A DNA stretch of 64,000 nucleotides from assembly GCA_013399305.1 (NCBI GenBank), contig VXAI01000088.1, positions 1,799,230-1,863,229 of the forward strand, given 5' to 3'. This stretch comes from Rostratula benghalensis (Eukaryota > Chordata > Aves > Charadriiformes > Rostratulidae). Below, in pieces: positions 39,440 to 53,761 of the stretch; the stretch's first letter is position 1; the number at the start of each line of letters is the position of its first letter. Made by a program: the position numbers and the translations under genes. The notes under the pieces were generated by a model. That model had not been told where the DNA came from. It worked only from the letters and a program-made list of their open reading frames with translations, and searched no databases.

Positions 39440-40450
39440 ACACTGGTGTTGAGTCCAAGGGGTCAATAAGGTTCAATGTTTCCATTAAAGAACAAGACAC
39501 CGGGACAGACTGCACCCTCACCAACTCAGCAGATGATACAAAATGGAGAGGAGTGGCTGATACACCAGATGAGTATGCTGCCATCTAAAAGGACCTCAAC
39601 AGGCTGGAAAAATGGGCAGAAGAGGAGCCTCAGGAAGTTAAATAAGGAGAAATGTAAAGTCCAGCTTCTGGGGAGGAACAGTCCCATGCACTGGTACACC
39701 GGGGGCCAACCACCTGGAAAGCAGCTTGGCAGACAAGGACAAGGTGGACAAGTTGAACATAAGAGAGTGTTGCAAAGAGCAGGTCAAGGGAGTCTCTCTA
39801 GGCAGTACTGGGGAGACACAACTCGGGTGTTGTATCGAGTGCTGGGCTCCTCACTATTAAAAAGTCATGGCCTCACTGGGGTGAATCCAGTGCAAGGCCA
39901 TGATGATTATGGGACTGGAGCAGGTGACCTACAAGCAGTCACTGGATGAGCTGGGACTGCTCAGCCTGCAGAAGAGGAGGCTCAGGGGTATGCTATCAGT
40001 GAGTAAAAATGTCTGATGAAAAGGAATGAAAGCAAATGAAGCAGACTCTCCTCACTGGTGCCACTGGCAGGATAAGAGGCAATTGAAACAAATTAAAATG
40101 CAGGAAATTCCACCTGAACACAATAAAAAAGTTTTGGATTTTTTCCGTTTATTTCCCCATATTTTATTTGGTTTTGTGTGGGTGGTTTTGGGATTTTGTG
40201 GGTTTTTTGTTTGTTTGTTTGTTTGCTTGCTTGTTTTGTTTGGTTTTGGTTTTGTTTTTATTGTGAAAATGGGCTAACACTGATATAGGTTGTCAGGTGA
40301 AGTTGTGGAGCCCCATCTATGGAAACAGTAAAATCCTGAGCTGACATAGTCCCGGACAATGAGTTCTAGGTGTCTCTGCTTAAGCAGGGAGGTTGGACTA
40401 GGGGACCTCCTGAGGACCCTGCCTGCCTCAACCTTTCTGTGATGCCTTGA
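39440..40450 (+). mobile_element. CR1 LINE, 3' half, degraded
   Basis: The plus strand encodes a decayed CR1 reverse transcriptase end: SADDTKWRGVADTPDEYAAI (family form FADDTK), a lysine-rich continuation in another frame, and GRNSPMHWYTGG (family form NPMHQYxLG). These are followed by the CR1 3' UTR, with cagcctgcagaagaggaggc, gcttaagcagggaggttgg and a decayed ttctgtgat tail. Stops and frameshifts break the coding part. The catalytic box has Ser in place of Phe. A T/G-rich expansion at 40131-40264 interrupts the 3' part. The 5' boundary is approximate. Confidence 0.88.
40131..40264. repeat. T/G-rich simple repeat (GTTT-like) within CR1 3' UTR
   Basis: This stretch is almost pure T and G on the plus strand, including a run of GTTT units at about 40207-40232 with GCTT variants. 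CR1 sequence flanks both sides: CR1 normally has a short T run followed by actgtgagggtgg here. The tract therefore looks like an in-place expansion. Confidence 0.8.
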
Positions 40451-40650
40451 TTTCAAATAGTTCTAACTCCGTGTTCTTTTCAGATCAGTGCCCACAGACT
40501 AGTAAATTCTGGTGGCACACCAGCCCAGAGGAGCCCTTCCTGAACAGGAACAATCTGACATTGTTCTGTTGACTTTGAAATGTTATTGATTTATAAGGGA
40601 TGAGGATTTGCTGCTGAAGTACTTAATCTTGTAATATACAGTGTACATGA

Positions 40651-40667
40651 AATAATAATAATAATAA
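40651..40667. repeat. AAT trinucleotide repeat
   Basis: About five AAT units, 200 bp beyond the end of the CR1 element. Confidence 0.8.
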
Positions 40668-40773
40668 ATTATTTGTTCATTTTTTTCTTTTTGGGAGCCA
40701 TTCATAAGTGGAACAATTAACGGAAATGTGTTTGCAGTCCCATTTTTTTGGATAAGTCCCAATCAGTCACATT

Positions 40774-40829
40774 CTGTTAGGATGTGACATACAAATCACC
40801 TGTTAGGACCTGACATACAAAATTTCCAC
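40774..40829. repeat. Imperfect tandem duplication, about 26-30 bp unit
   Basis: The segment ctgttaggatgtgacataca (from 40774) is followed directly by a second copy starting ctgttaggacctgacataca (from 40800). Confidence 0.8.
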
Positions 40830-41285
40830 CTGTTTTCCTTTAGCAAATAAATTTTTTGCTATTAGCTGCATGGATAATCAGTGTCTTTTAGAAACAGAAT
40901 AATTTCCAATTGTAGGAATTACATGTTAATTTCCAGAAGAAGGTAGAGGGCCAAGGAGGATTTTAATTTTCCTGAAGAGGGTGGTTTTGTATATCTACGC
41001 ATACTATATGTGTAAACATACACTATGATAGACTGAAGAAGAGCTGCAATCCTAAATTACTGAAAGCACTCTGTCTCTGTGCATTCAGTTTGCTCCAGTA
41101 ATATAGAAAGCAAACACATTGTGTGAAGGACAGTTACATATCCTAGCTCATTATCCTATTAATTGTCTCGTGGATTGGCTTCAGTAGTCCAAGAGCACTG
41201 ATTGCATTGCACTGGCAGAGCTGGAGATTACACAGACATGGTAGGAATATTCCTATATGCCTGTTTTTTGAACATATTGGCCACC

Positions 41286-41301
41286 TTTTTTTTTTTTTTT
41301 T
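41286..41301. repeat. Poly-T run (16 T)
   Basis: Uninterrupted T homopolymer in the 26-kb intron. Confidence 0.9.
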
Positions 41302-43209
41302 GTCAAGCACATTCTTACTGCCATCTCACCTGCTCTTAAGTTCATGACAGGGTGTATTTTTTCCCCTAGTGAGGTGCACTTATGGCTTATTATGTCATCT
41401 CTTAAAACATCACTTCTAAACACATGCAAAGCCTAAACCCTTCATAGTAGCCCCCTACAGAGCTAGAATTTAACTTGGAATGAATTCTAAACTGTTCAAC
41501 TGCTGTGTAAGGAACACAGACTTTTTACATTTTAAAAGTCTGCGGATCTCTAATATGAAAATTAAAAACACTGTTGCACAAAAGAGATGGTATACTACTG
41601 CATCCACATTAGCAATAAATCTGTTTTTGCTAGTTGAACCTTCACCCATAACTAAAAATCTCCAGCTTAAGAGCAGTAGTGCTTTAAACTTGAGATATTC
41701 AACCTCTCATTTTTTGGACTGGAGTTTGGATTGTGGGTAGCATAACATAGAAGGGACAGAGATGCAGACCACAGGCTCAACTTTGCACGTTTTAGCTATT
41801 GGCTATCTAAATCATTCTGCAACTCATCAAATTATTTGTTTACTCCATGCAGCTCAAGTGTTTTTTCCACAATCCAGCATTGTGATCTGAATGATACTGA
41901 GTAACTTGGTTGTTAGCAACTCTTGTTAATTGTGGTTCTGAAAACTAATCCTTCAGGCAAGATCAAATCAATTTTTTTGTTCCCATTGAAGGAATTTAAT
42001 CAGCGCTTCCACTGAGACAAGGTAACAAATCTTGTATTCTTCTTTCTAGTCCACCACAATGCAAAATGAAACCACCAAACAGAACTTAAAATCCCACATT
42101 TTGTTTTGCATTTCAATGGACTTGGAATACACAAGTTGTCAGTGATTATTTTAGATAGATTTTATCTATTACAAGATTAAAAAGTTAAAGTCACAGGATT
42201 TATAACTTCCAGGCAGCTCCCAACTACACAATGAAATAGTACATTTTTGCCCATCCCTTGTAAGTTTATAGAGCCTTCCAGCTCTGCAATCTCAATAACA
42301 GAAAGCATGTATCTCCATTAGCTTGCTTCACAAATTTAAAAAAAAACCAACAAAACAAAGTAGATTTTCTTGACCTATTAACATCTTAATTATTAGTGCT
42401 CTGATTTCTGAAGTGGGATCCCAAGTATGTTAGTAGCCCATGTGCTACTGCAGCACTGAGGTGAAGAATATTATTAATCTTGTTTCATGCCTTCACATAA
42501 TATACCGTATGTCAAAGGCAACATCTTTACCCATTTGCATCAGTAGCAACTAATGAGCACATAGACATTTCCAGACAAGCAAAGTTTTCAAATGATGTTG
42601 TGCTAAGCTACAAGTCTCTAGGAGGTGACATGAAAATGAAGTGATTAGTTATGTTCCATGCAAGAGAGGACAGCTTTTCAGACAGTAATGGGAAGAATTG
42701 CTACCTATTTGCTGACACGTCCAAAGAGATTAAATGCTTTTTATGCTGATGTAGCATCTGAGCCAAGAGCAGTGCATTCTTCTGTTACCACACTGATTAA
42801 CATGATTAACATGTATGTAAGCAATGGCTATCAGACCTAATCACATATAAAGAAATAAGATGTTATGTTCTACTTCTCAATAGTGCCACTATTGCTAAGT
42901 GGCTATCATGCACCTCCATTTCCAAATCCTCTCTTCATACTTTTATAGCAAGGTTGTAAAATTCACTTTCGGCCTTCATTTGCTCTACAAGCTACATGCT
43001 GAGGACACAGGCTGAATATAAAGTTAGGCAATTCATAGATAGTCTGAGGATTTAAAAAATGGAAACGAAAGGATTTTTTAATTACTTCGGCACCTAATAG
43101 AGATTTGGTTTTTTCAGTGCTAGTAGGATTTAATGATGTAGAGTTTTACGATTTGTGCCTAGATTTAAAACTGGATCTAGTGACTACAGAGGTGCACCAG
43201 TAGACCAGT

Positions 43210-44500
43210 GCTACACTTGCATCTACAAAAAACAGGTCTAAGGTGTACTGTGGGAACTACAGGCAGGTGAGTCTACTTTGGCATCTTGTAAGCTGTTAAG
43301 TCTGTAATTATGATCACTAAGTACCAGTATAAAGACAATCTGTTGGAAAAGAGCCAACATGACTTCTGTAAACGGCAGCCCTGCTTCACCTGATGGAGTT
43401 CTTAGTGGTGACAATATACATAGGGATAAAGGAAATACAGTGGAAACAGCACACCTGGATTTTCAGAAAGCATTGGATGAGGTTCCACTGGTGTCAGTTT
43501 GAGCCAATTCCACTGACTCCACTGCTGGAGTCAGTTTTATTCATCACTGACTTGGAGCAAACTATGAGCAGTGAAACTCTCCACTTTGAAGCTACTATGT
43601 TTTCTTGATCAACTGCCACTTTTATGATGAGCAGCTCCAGATGGACATATAAAATTGAAGGAATTGTCAAAAGGGTGACAGGTGGACCTCAGTATACACA
43701 AATGGAAGATACTGCATCTATGAATTAACCCTCAAACGTGCCTACATGATACTGAAGTTTTAAACAGCTGTTACAACTGCCAATAGAGATCTCAGAGTCA
43801 TCATCATCACTTTTCTAAAGTCATTGGCTCAAAATGCAAGGGTAGTTGAAAAAACCCATCGGAAGCTAAGCACTGAGAACAAGACATGGAGTATCATTTT
43901 ACTCTGAAGTGACCGCACACCGTGTGCAGTTCAGGTCTCTGCATCATATGAAGATGTAGATCTGAAGAAAGTATAGTGAATGACAGTTTACATGGAAAAA
44001 GCAGATATCATGGGAAAAGGAAATAGAAACATAAGATTTTTCAAGTTTGAAGCAAAAAGTCTGAGCGATATGAATGAACTTTGCATAAACATAGGCGAGA
44101 GGAATACAGTGCTGTTTATCCCATATACATAGGGAGCACTCACTGAAATTCACAGGAAGTCACTTAACATATGTAAAAGAAAGTATTTCTTTGCACAGTG
44201 GGCAGTGATCATCTGGAGCCTTCTAGAGGCAGACACGGGATTAACAGTTTCAAAATGGATTGGACAAATTCAGGCACAATAGGTCCATAGATGATACTAA
44301 AGAGACTGACTGGGGAAGTACCTTCTAATATTCCTATAGGAACTGTGGACCTGGATGAGATATGAGAGGAACAAATGACAGAAATTGCCCAAATCTGCAC
44401 ACTCTCCTGAAATGGTGTTTGTTTTGCCAGAGACCTGATGAGGCAGCTAGACTGTAGAACTGCCTGACCCAATATAATATTCTGTTAATGTTCTTAAGGA
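43210..44500 (+). mobile_element. Ancient CR1/L3-type LINE copy, heavily decayed
   Basis: Scattered frames on the plus strand preserve non-LTR reverse-transcriptase blocks in the right order. They are GNYRQVSL near 43252, NLLEKSQHDFCKRQPCFT near 43340, LDFQKALDEVP near 43455 and VLFITDLEQTMSSE near 43540. The 3' part reads aagaaagtatttctttgcac, then ggattggacaaattc with a following ggtccatag. It ends with ctgacccaatataatattctg and ttaatgttctta, as do old amniote CR1/L3 families. Many stops and frame changes show that it is a fossil. Subfamily assignment needs a library search. Confidence 0.8.
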
Positions 44501-47500
44501 GTTACCAAAAAAATAAAATAAAAAAGGTAGTGAAAATTAGCTAAGAATTCATTAAGTTATTCATTTAAATAGTCTATTTAAAAACAACTCCCTGAGAAAA
44601 CACACTGCATACATAATGAGTAAGTATATAATTTCAATTAAGAATAGAAACTAGACTTAAAGAAGCTACTATTTCAGAAGGCATCTCCTTTTAATATCAT
44701 TTATAGGTTCTTTACTTAGTATTCTGAAGGAAACCTAATTACCCAATCATTTGTTATACAGTAAAAGAAAAGCAAAAACCACAACAAAAGGGCTTAGGTG
44801 ATTACCAATAAGAGAATTCTATTTCTAAGCTGAAAAAATAATAAATAATATCTCCTTTCCTGAAATTCCCCCAAAATAAACATGATTAATGACGCCACTA
44901 TATAGCTGTGACTTTTTCATTTCAGCACCTTCCTTTTATAAATAAATGTTTGGATTTATTGTGGATAAAATCTCACCTTATTTACAAAATACCTAGACAT
45001 TTGAAAATATATAGATTGACGAAGTAACTTTCATGTAGAACTATGTAAAGAGAGCTATTTACAAAATGCTGTAACAAAAGTGAAATTGGAAGTTACCTCT
45101 TTGTAATACATAAATGAACGCAACTTTGTTTACAAATTCATCTTGATGTATTAGACTCTGATGGCTGAATAAGAACCAAGGAGACCCCACTGTATTGACA
45201 ATGTCTGTATTAAGAAATTACAAATAAAGTTGCATACCACAAAATTACAGTGCAATTACCACAGCCCAGTTGCTTGATTAAATAAATTAGCAATACCACT
45301 AAACTATGCTCTTATTTATCCATAATGACTTATCAAAAAATTACGTTATAAAAATTTAAACATCTCAGTTTAAATTCCCAATAATCCTTCTTTGTCCCAT
45401 GCTCTCAGTGGCCATGCAGAAACTCACATGACCCTGGAAACTTCTTAATGTCTTTCTTGTCTAAATCTCCCTACGTAAAGTTTCTTGTGATTTCAAATCC
45501 TTTTGGCTTATCATGGACCAAAACATTGCAATGTTGGATGCTGCTCTGCTGATGTAACTGCAGGAGGATCCACAGGACAAGGGAACTTGTTTCTCACATT
45601 CTTGTCCTGTGCAGGAGCACCTAATTTCAGCAAAATTCACAACAAGGAGGAACGTGTACACGTAACTACAGTATCTCTTTAGCAGGCATGCCTTTGCATC
45701 TAACAACACAAATAAGAATGAACTGCAGTTTGGAAAACAGAGCAGCTTGAGCTGAAGGTTTATTTCCTGATTTCAGGAGTTGTAAAGTTTAAGTGAACAA
45801 GGCTAATATCATCTTATAAGAAAACAAAATTCCTTCCTTATCTGATTAAATTTGAAATCACACTACTCAAAGCCAGCCCCTGGTGTACTGGGAATTATAG
45901 GTCCTGGTTCTCACACTGTTTTCTGAAGGTGCTCCACCATGCATAAAATATGCCAATTACATCAGAGACCAGAATCTGCTTTTCCTCAGCCCACTCCCTT
46001 GGTCACAGAACAGCATAGTGACATCTCCTGTTTCCCAAGAGAAAACACTCTTCTACATTCCACCCTTTTTTGGGCAGGTGCAATTTTTGCTGTTCACAAA
46101 AAGTCAAACTTTTCCTCAGTTTTTCACACTGGCTTACTTATACCACTCCCTACCCAGTGACCTGTCTTGATTAATTCCTTGGGGTCTGCTTCTCTTTGCA
46201 CTTTTCAGACAAGGTGACACAGATGTCACTAGGCTAGGTGGTGACTAACAATTAGGCTTTCTATATTGAATCAAACTCCACTTTTAAAGTATACTAACCT
46301 GTCTGATATTAGGAATCTCCATCACTAAATACTGGTAATGGACAGCTTCAAAAGTTTACATCTTCAAATCAATGTGCAATTAATGCTAGAGAAATTTAAT
46401 GTCTTAGGTGAAGGGGTCAAACACACTACACTTTATTAATAATTTATATTTAAATTCCAGTAGTTATATTTGTAGGTCTAAATCTAAAGCACAGCTTTTA
46501 AGGGGCATCATGTAACTTGTGCCCCATCTTGCTTGCAGAGAACTCAATGGAAGACCCACCACCACCTTCAGAAGAGAGGAGAAGAGGCTGAACGGATTCC
46601 ACCATGTGCTTTGGCAAAGCAATTCAGTTCTTGAGGATTTTCCACTGGGCATTTTTTATCGAGGAAAAACCTGCCTAAAAGTGAACACTAAGTGAACAAA
46701 ACCCAGTACTCACTCAAATTTGTGCCTGATGGAAAATCAAAAGGTACTGAGGACAAAATTGTATACAGACCAAGAGGTAAGAAAAAGAAGAAGAGGTTTC
46801 AGGAATCACAGCATAGTTACTATACAGGTGTTTTACTGCTATCCAGAAGAGAAAGAACACTTTTTAGAAACAATGAATAAAAACACATCCAGTATAAGGA
46901 TTTCCTTTCAAAGTTAAAAGAATACTGGGGAATATTTTTTCCAAGCAATTTTTTCCCTCCAATTTTGGTTGAAATAGCTACAACATGGGCACTTTTTATG
47001 CAACATCTAGGATGAAATTTCAAAACATGGCTAGAAATGAATTGCATGAAAATAGGAACAGAGTAATTACAAAATTAGGTTTTAGCAATAAGATTGTAAA
47101 TAGGAATTGATATTATTAGAATAATAATTGATACAATTTTACTAACTGCACTCTGAAACTGATCTGCAGTGAGTGTGTTCAATGTCCACTATCGACTGCA
47201 CAGATTTACCAACAAAGGGAAAATCATATTTATGTGTGAGCTCCACCAAACAAATTTTGCTGTACCAGTAATGGATATTATCCTGTCCATCAGTTTCAAA
47301 GGGTGAAAGTTTTCTGTGTTAGCTTCCTGGCAAAATTACATTTAGCATTACAGCTAGAAAGCAATCACTCATACAAAGGAAAAGGAGTTGAATTAAGAGA
47401 GCTTCCATCAGCTTTTCTTGACAAAGTACTTTATGATAGTTGTGAATTTATAAAGTTTTAACTCTACTTCCTTTCAAAAACTCATTCCCACCCTTCTGAC

Positions 47501-50500
47501 TTCCAGTTTATGTACAGAGCAGAAGGACATGAAGCCTTGATCTCCCGGTGTTGCAGTGCCACAGAATTTTTCATATCCGTTCATCTCCTCATTTATTTTG
47601 AAGCACTGACAGCTCTGAGTACCTAACACTGTGGCTGCTGATCCTCCAAGCTGCCAGGGTGCATCCACAAGGGATAGCTCTCAGTCTGATGGCCACTGTC
47701 CCTGCAACTGCCAGCAGCCACCAAGGATGCCACGTGCCTCTGATCTGACAGGCAGTGAATGACTGCCATTCCTGCCCTGAGCCCCGAGGACGCTAGAAAG
47801 CAAACTAAGTTGTGATAAATGACAGGCTGCTTTTCCTTTTAACACAACAAGCAATAAGATGCTGGAGACATTCTGAATCTCTGGGAAGTCCTCGGATTCA
47901 TCTAATGGAATGCACTAAATGAGCATGATGGTGGTCAGGGACTAAAATAGATGTAATCTACTAGTACTGCTCATTCCTCTCCTACATATCTTACACATCA
48001 CTGCACCCATGACTGGAACAGGCGCTTTGCTGGACTCTCCGTCTGTCCAAAGCAGCAGGAGCTGTAAATTTTACCTCAGCAGGAAGTTGATCACTGAACA
48101 TATTACATTTCCTTCTCCTTCTGAAAACTGTGGGTGGGATCTGTGCCAAGCCTGGAGATTTTAGTTGATCTGGGGCTCATGTAACCGTGTTTTGTTCTAT
48201 TTTCTCTTTAGTTCACACGGATTTTTATCTTTCACACCTTGGCTTGAATTCTGAGCCCACACGAATCTCCAAAATCTGAATCAAGTTTCAAACCTCCAAC
48301 TTTTGCAAGGCTTATGACATATTGGCCCTTATTGCTACTCTGCTTGGTCTGTTACTACTGCAAGTCTCAAGGTAGTTTCATTATGAGGAGTTTATATGGC
48401 TCTAAAAATGATTTTCCTCTCATTGCTCATTCCTGTGTCCACCAAATGGTAGGAGCAGACTAGACGAGTCTGACTCAGATAGTCAGCCACTCTCCACATC
48501 TAATCTATTTTGAAATAAATGGCCTATATCTTTTGAATACTAAGCTTTGAAATAAGGTATTTTCCAATTGGACTAGTGTCTGAAAGAGGAAAAATGGTTG
48601 TGTGACTTGGCTATTGGGAACTTTGTTGAGCCTGCTGCAGCTGTAAATTGTTCTTTCTATATATTTATAATCATTAGTGATTTTATTGAATTTGTTTTTC
48701 CATACTTTAAGGGGGGGTTTTTTTTGGTCATAATAAGTGGTGATTTGTTTTCAGCTTGCTTCTACTGGCCACAGCCTGGCTTTTATTTCTTTCATACTGC
48801 CAATTCCTTACCTGCAAATTATTTTTCATTTCTGTGAGGACATAAAAAAAGAATGTGTGCTATTGACCAGATGAGGAAATTAAGAACTATAGAGGCTACT
48901 TTGAGAATAACTGTGTTGTAATTTTTCTTTTAAGGCATAGAAATGCTGAAATATGCATTGTCATAGGCTCTGCCATACATAAAAATGGACATAAAAGTCC
49001 TTCCAGCACAGGAACAGTGAATTGCATTTATAAGATTAGTATTTTTTCTCCTCTACTTTGTGTGAATGTCTATGATTCTATGTTACTGAAAAGTCAGGGT
49101 TGTATTCTACCCTCAGCAGGAAAAACAGACAGGTGGAAGGTAAGTAGAACGATCCCTGACCCAAAAGCAATCTTCCTGGTCTTTACTGAGAGTAATTGAG
49201 TCAAGAATGAGGGACAATGTCTGAGCATCTCAACAGATTTAAGTATGAAAATGTGGCAAGAAAGTCACCACAACAAAGAGGTTCAAGCTAAAATGAGGTG
49301 TTACTAAGTCAAGTTATAGACGCCTGAAAATAAGGTTGAGTTTATATTGCAGTTTTTGATGCAACCCAAAAGCTACTATTGCACAAGATGACTCGTGTAG
49401 TAGGGAGGGGGGCAAAGGTGTAAAATATGCCTGTTGAGCCCTAAGGGCTTGTCTGAATGTTTTACAATGAGTTTCTGTCAGGTGTCTGAGTAAAGATTGT
49501 ATCCTCTACTGCCTAATCAAAGTGAGATATTGAGAACTGAATTTTCAAAGGGCTGACACTGCTGTACAGTACAACTGAAGCAAGATGAAAATATACCCGA
49601 AGGCACAGGGCTGAGGACTTTGTTTCAACATCAAACACTGACAGATCAGTCTCATTTTCCTACTGTACTGAAAAGAAGCACTGCAGTTCTGATCTGTTCA
49701 GCCTAATTTTGCACCTTTGTACCTTACACAGGATGCCTGGACAAAGCAGGTCTGCAGTGGAAAGACCAGAGTGTGCTTTGTTGCTTGAAGACTCAATATT
49801 AGAAGCGTTACAGTTTGATTAATATTTCTCACTAAGTCATTGAAATGCCCGGGAGAACATTTCAATTTTAACAATGGTCTGTCACTTCTATAACATTTTC
49901 TGCTTCTTTGCACTTCATACACTAGGCAGAAATGCTAGCCAGACAATGTTCCTAGAACAGCGTAGCCTCAGCAAACCTCATTAATTTTAGCAAGAGATTC
50001 AAGATACAACACAAATATAGAAATTGTGTCTGTCCATGGTTAGCTGAAATAGTTAAAAATGCTTATAAAGCACTTATAAATTGAGCCTTTCTTTTAATAT
50101 TTACTTAACCTCTTTCTGAAAAGATATCAACACAGAACATTGATGTCTTGAACTCTAGAGCAATTTCAAGAACACAAAAGAAAAATCATGTTTGGCCAGT
50201 CTTGCTTTGCAGAAATTTGCTACTTTTTATATACAACCAGCATGTCAGGTCATAAAACTGATGGATATCCAAAATAATCAAGAATAGTCTTAACACCAAA
50301 CTTTATATTGGATTATTCAAAGAATTTGACAAACTGATCGTTTGAGCTCTGGGGAAAGTTAGGTTCTCCTAAATCTTGTTCAAAGAGTACTGCAAATAGT
50401 AATCAGTAATTTAGGGAACTCAGGTCCATGTTGACTCCTGTCAAGAAACGTGTTCCCCAGTGTTTCACTACAAGCCTTAAGGTACAACACAGTGACAACT

Positions 50501-53500
50501 GGAGGTGCATTAAAAATCTCATGCATTAAAGTATCGGTTCCCCTGCAGGTAATATGGAAGTTATGTATGGCTGTAATGGGATCATGCTTGCTGCTCAACA
50601 ACAGTCCAGTGCTTAACAGTTTAATTTTAAGAGGGCATCTTCATGAGCTGAATTCACCAGAAAGCCTGTTACCAGGTTCATTAACTTAAGAACATGTTTA
50701 ATTTTGGATTCTTATCTGTAATTTAAAAATGCAGGGTTCTTAGAAGACAAATTTTAGCCAGCCTTAAACTTCCCCCAGAAAACACAACTTTTAACTGTTG
50801 CATGAGTTGTTTTATTTTGCCTGTGCACTTGTTATGCCCTTATTGTACGACGTTTGTTTTGCGTCAGCTTTTTCTAAAGCTAATCATGGAGGCTTTCTGA
50901 ACCCTGAATGCTGCTGAGCTGGGGCTGGTAATAGCTGGAGCTGGGGAAGACAGAGATACCCAGGGCTCACTGAAGACTAATCATCAAGTAGAGGAATTCA
51001 AAGCACATGAAACTGAAGACAGAAAGTGCCAGCAGTTGAGGACACTGCCTTGAAAACACACTTATAGCTAGATACACAAAGCACCAAAAAACCCAATATA
51101 GTCTTTAAAAAAAATACTGTGAAAGAGCTTACTTCTCCTGTGCAACAATCAGGCAAGTTACAGATGTCCTGTAGTCCTGGGAACAATTTGGATGGAAAGT
51201 AAATTCTAAAATCACAGCACATCAGAACATTTTGGATGACACCATCTAACCCGGGAGTATAAGACTGCATGAAAAAAGAAGTCTTGAAAGTCTCTATTTG
51301 TCTAGATCTGACAGATCTTTAGGTAATTTTTAACTGAAAATGACACTGAAAGAAGGGGTATTTTTATTTAAATAAAAAAGTGCCACTTTGATTTCCCCAG
51401 AGAGCAAGGCAGAAGACAACCAAGTGCAGTATAAACACATTAGTGTACTAAAACATAACGTACAGGAAACAAATTAAAAAAACATGAAAGTACACTGCTT
51501 AGCAGAATTTCTGACATGCAATACAAACCAAATTGGTGCACTTGCTCTGAATGCAGTCCTCCTACATATGGGAATGTTGAACACATAATAAAGGAAGTGA
51601 AGTGGTTGTAGCATATGTAAAAATATATTTATGGTGACTAATTTGTTCTATATCTTTAAAGAAAATCATGAGACATTAATGACAGCAACTCCTGGCAATC
51701 ATCGAAATACAGCTGCAAATTACACCATGGTGAAATTGTAAGATGTCCAGTGTATTGTGCAACCTGCTGCATTTAAAAAAAAAAAAAATAAAAAAAAATT
51801 AATCAAAAATTACCTGTGGAACCACACAAATTATTGCAGAGTCCATATTGCTCATAGGAGATTTTAACCATACAGATTCATCCTGAATAATACAAACAGT
51901 CTGACACTGATGCAAGTGGCCTCATGTTACCAGCAAGAGATTTTTGTGACCCAGAAAGTAAAAAATTCAACACCAGGAGAATCTGTCTTGGCAGAAGCAC
52001 GTATTTATAGAGAATCCAAGATTATGGAAAGTTGTAATGGAAGTAATCATAATTGATAGCTTGAATTCACCACAGAAGCAGAAACAGGTTCAGCAAGTGC
52101 AAAAACAGAAGGAGATGAGGCTGCATGACAGAAATGCCGAGGCCTCAAGAAGTCTGGAACTCATATAGTCTAGCTTTTGCTTTCAGAGGATGGGAAGAGG
52201 TGCTCACTTTCCATTCTGTGTTTACTAAACATCTGCAGGCAAATTTTGTAAATACGAGATGCTCAGTGAAATATCTCTTAACAGATTGATAAGCTTATTC
52301 CAGATCAATTCCATATATTATGAAGCTGTCAGTGCTTTTGCACTCCACATTACTTTGACCTTATCCTGTGCTTTCCAGCAATGAGAAGCATCTGGTTTAA
52401 GTATGGCTTATGCCTGAATGGCTAAAAATAGCAGTAGTTAATATGAAAAAAAAAGAAGAGTGGATTTAAGGATCTCCAGAAAAAAAAACAAACCAAGAGG
52501 CCAATGCTCCAGATAATAAGGACATGCAAATAAACCAGAAGGCCCTGAAGGAGCAGAAGCATTGTTGGGGTGTGAAGCACCTCAGCTGACAGGAGATCAC
52601 CTCCATCTTTTCTGAGAGCTTTACTTCATGGATGAGCCTTTAGAAAGCAACTCCACGCCTCAGCCTTGCCAGAAGGAGACTCATAAGATCATCAAGATGC
52701 TCCAAATATGGTTCCAAGCTCATTATCCATTTTAGTGCTATTTTAGTACTCAGTTCCAGACAAGCCTTTCTCCCTTACTCCAGCTGCACTCTGTATTGGC
52801 AGAGGCTCTTGAGACTAGTCAGAAGGATTTTGGGTGGGTGTCTCACAAGGCTCACAGGACCTGGGTGTAATATAACAGTTGTCTCACACATGGAAAGTGC
52901 TACACATGAGACAAAATGGAAGGGAATTATTTAGGACTAATTATTTAGGAGATTACCTAAGAGAAATTAATTATGGTGGGATTAAACAGGAATAAAAAAA
53001 AAATAGAAGAAACTTAATTGGAGCATTAGGAAAAAACATCTGACATAAAGTACTTCAAGCTGTGAGTAACATGCCAAGTCACTATTACAAAGCAATGGTA
53101 TTTGGGATATACCAATTTAGATATATTATAATACAATGCATCCTGGAGAACAAGTTTGTAATGACAGGAGAATCAACTGTGTGACATATTTTTGCTTTTT
53201 TTTTTTTTTTCTTCCCCTTGATCTGGGATATTTTACCTGTTCTGTGATGTGGATTAGCAATCTTTGAGCTCTGTAAGGTAATTCTGAGACAGCAATCAGT
53301 AATTTACATAATTAGTGTAGCAGTATTTAATTACATGATTATTGTAAATAAGTGTAAAACTCTAATGGTGTAATTGGAATGTGTAATTACTACTTGTAAT
53401 TACATAATTAGGTACGTTGACATATAATGAAACTTCTTACCACAAAAAAAAAAAAAGATACTTACAAGCCCAACTATAGGAACCAGTACAGTTACCATTT

Positions 53501-53761
53501 TAATGCTAGCTGTGCTAAAGGTACAAATCTCAAAAGTATGCTAAAAGCTTGTGAATTGTGACATAACATTAGAAGAAATGCATTGGGGCTTTTCTGAACA
53601 GGGACAGTTCAGTGATTACAGTCAATACAAACATTATTCCCACCCTTAATTATCTGTTATTTATTGATCACTCTTCACATGTTTCATTGAATATCATGAG
53701 TATAAAGAGTGGCATAATGAAAATATTCAAATATCTACATTGTGTACTATTTTCCACTTAC

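Noticed and set aside
39476..39949. 157-codon plus-strand open frame
   Set aside because: It is a shifted frame within the degraded CR1 element, not a host gene.
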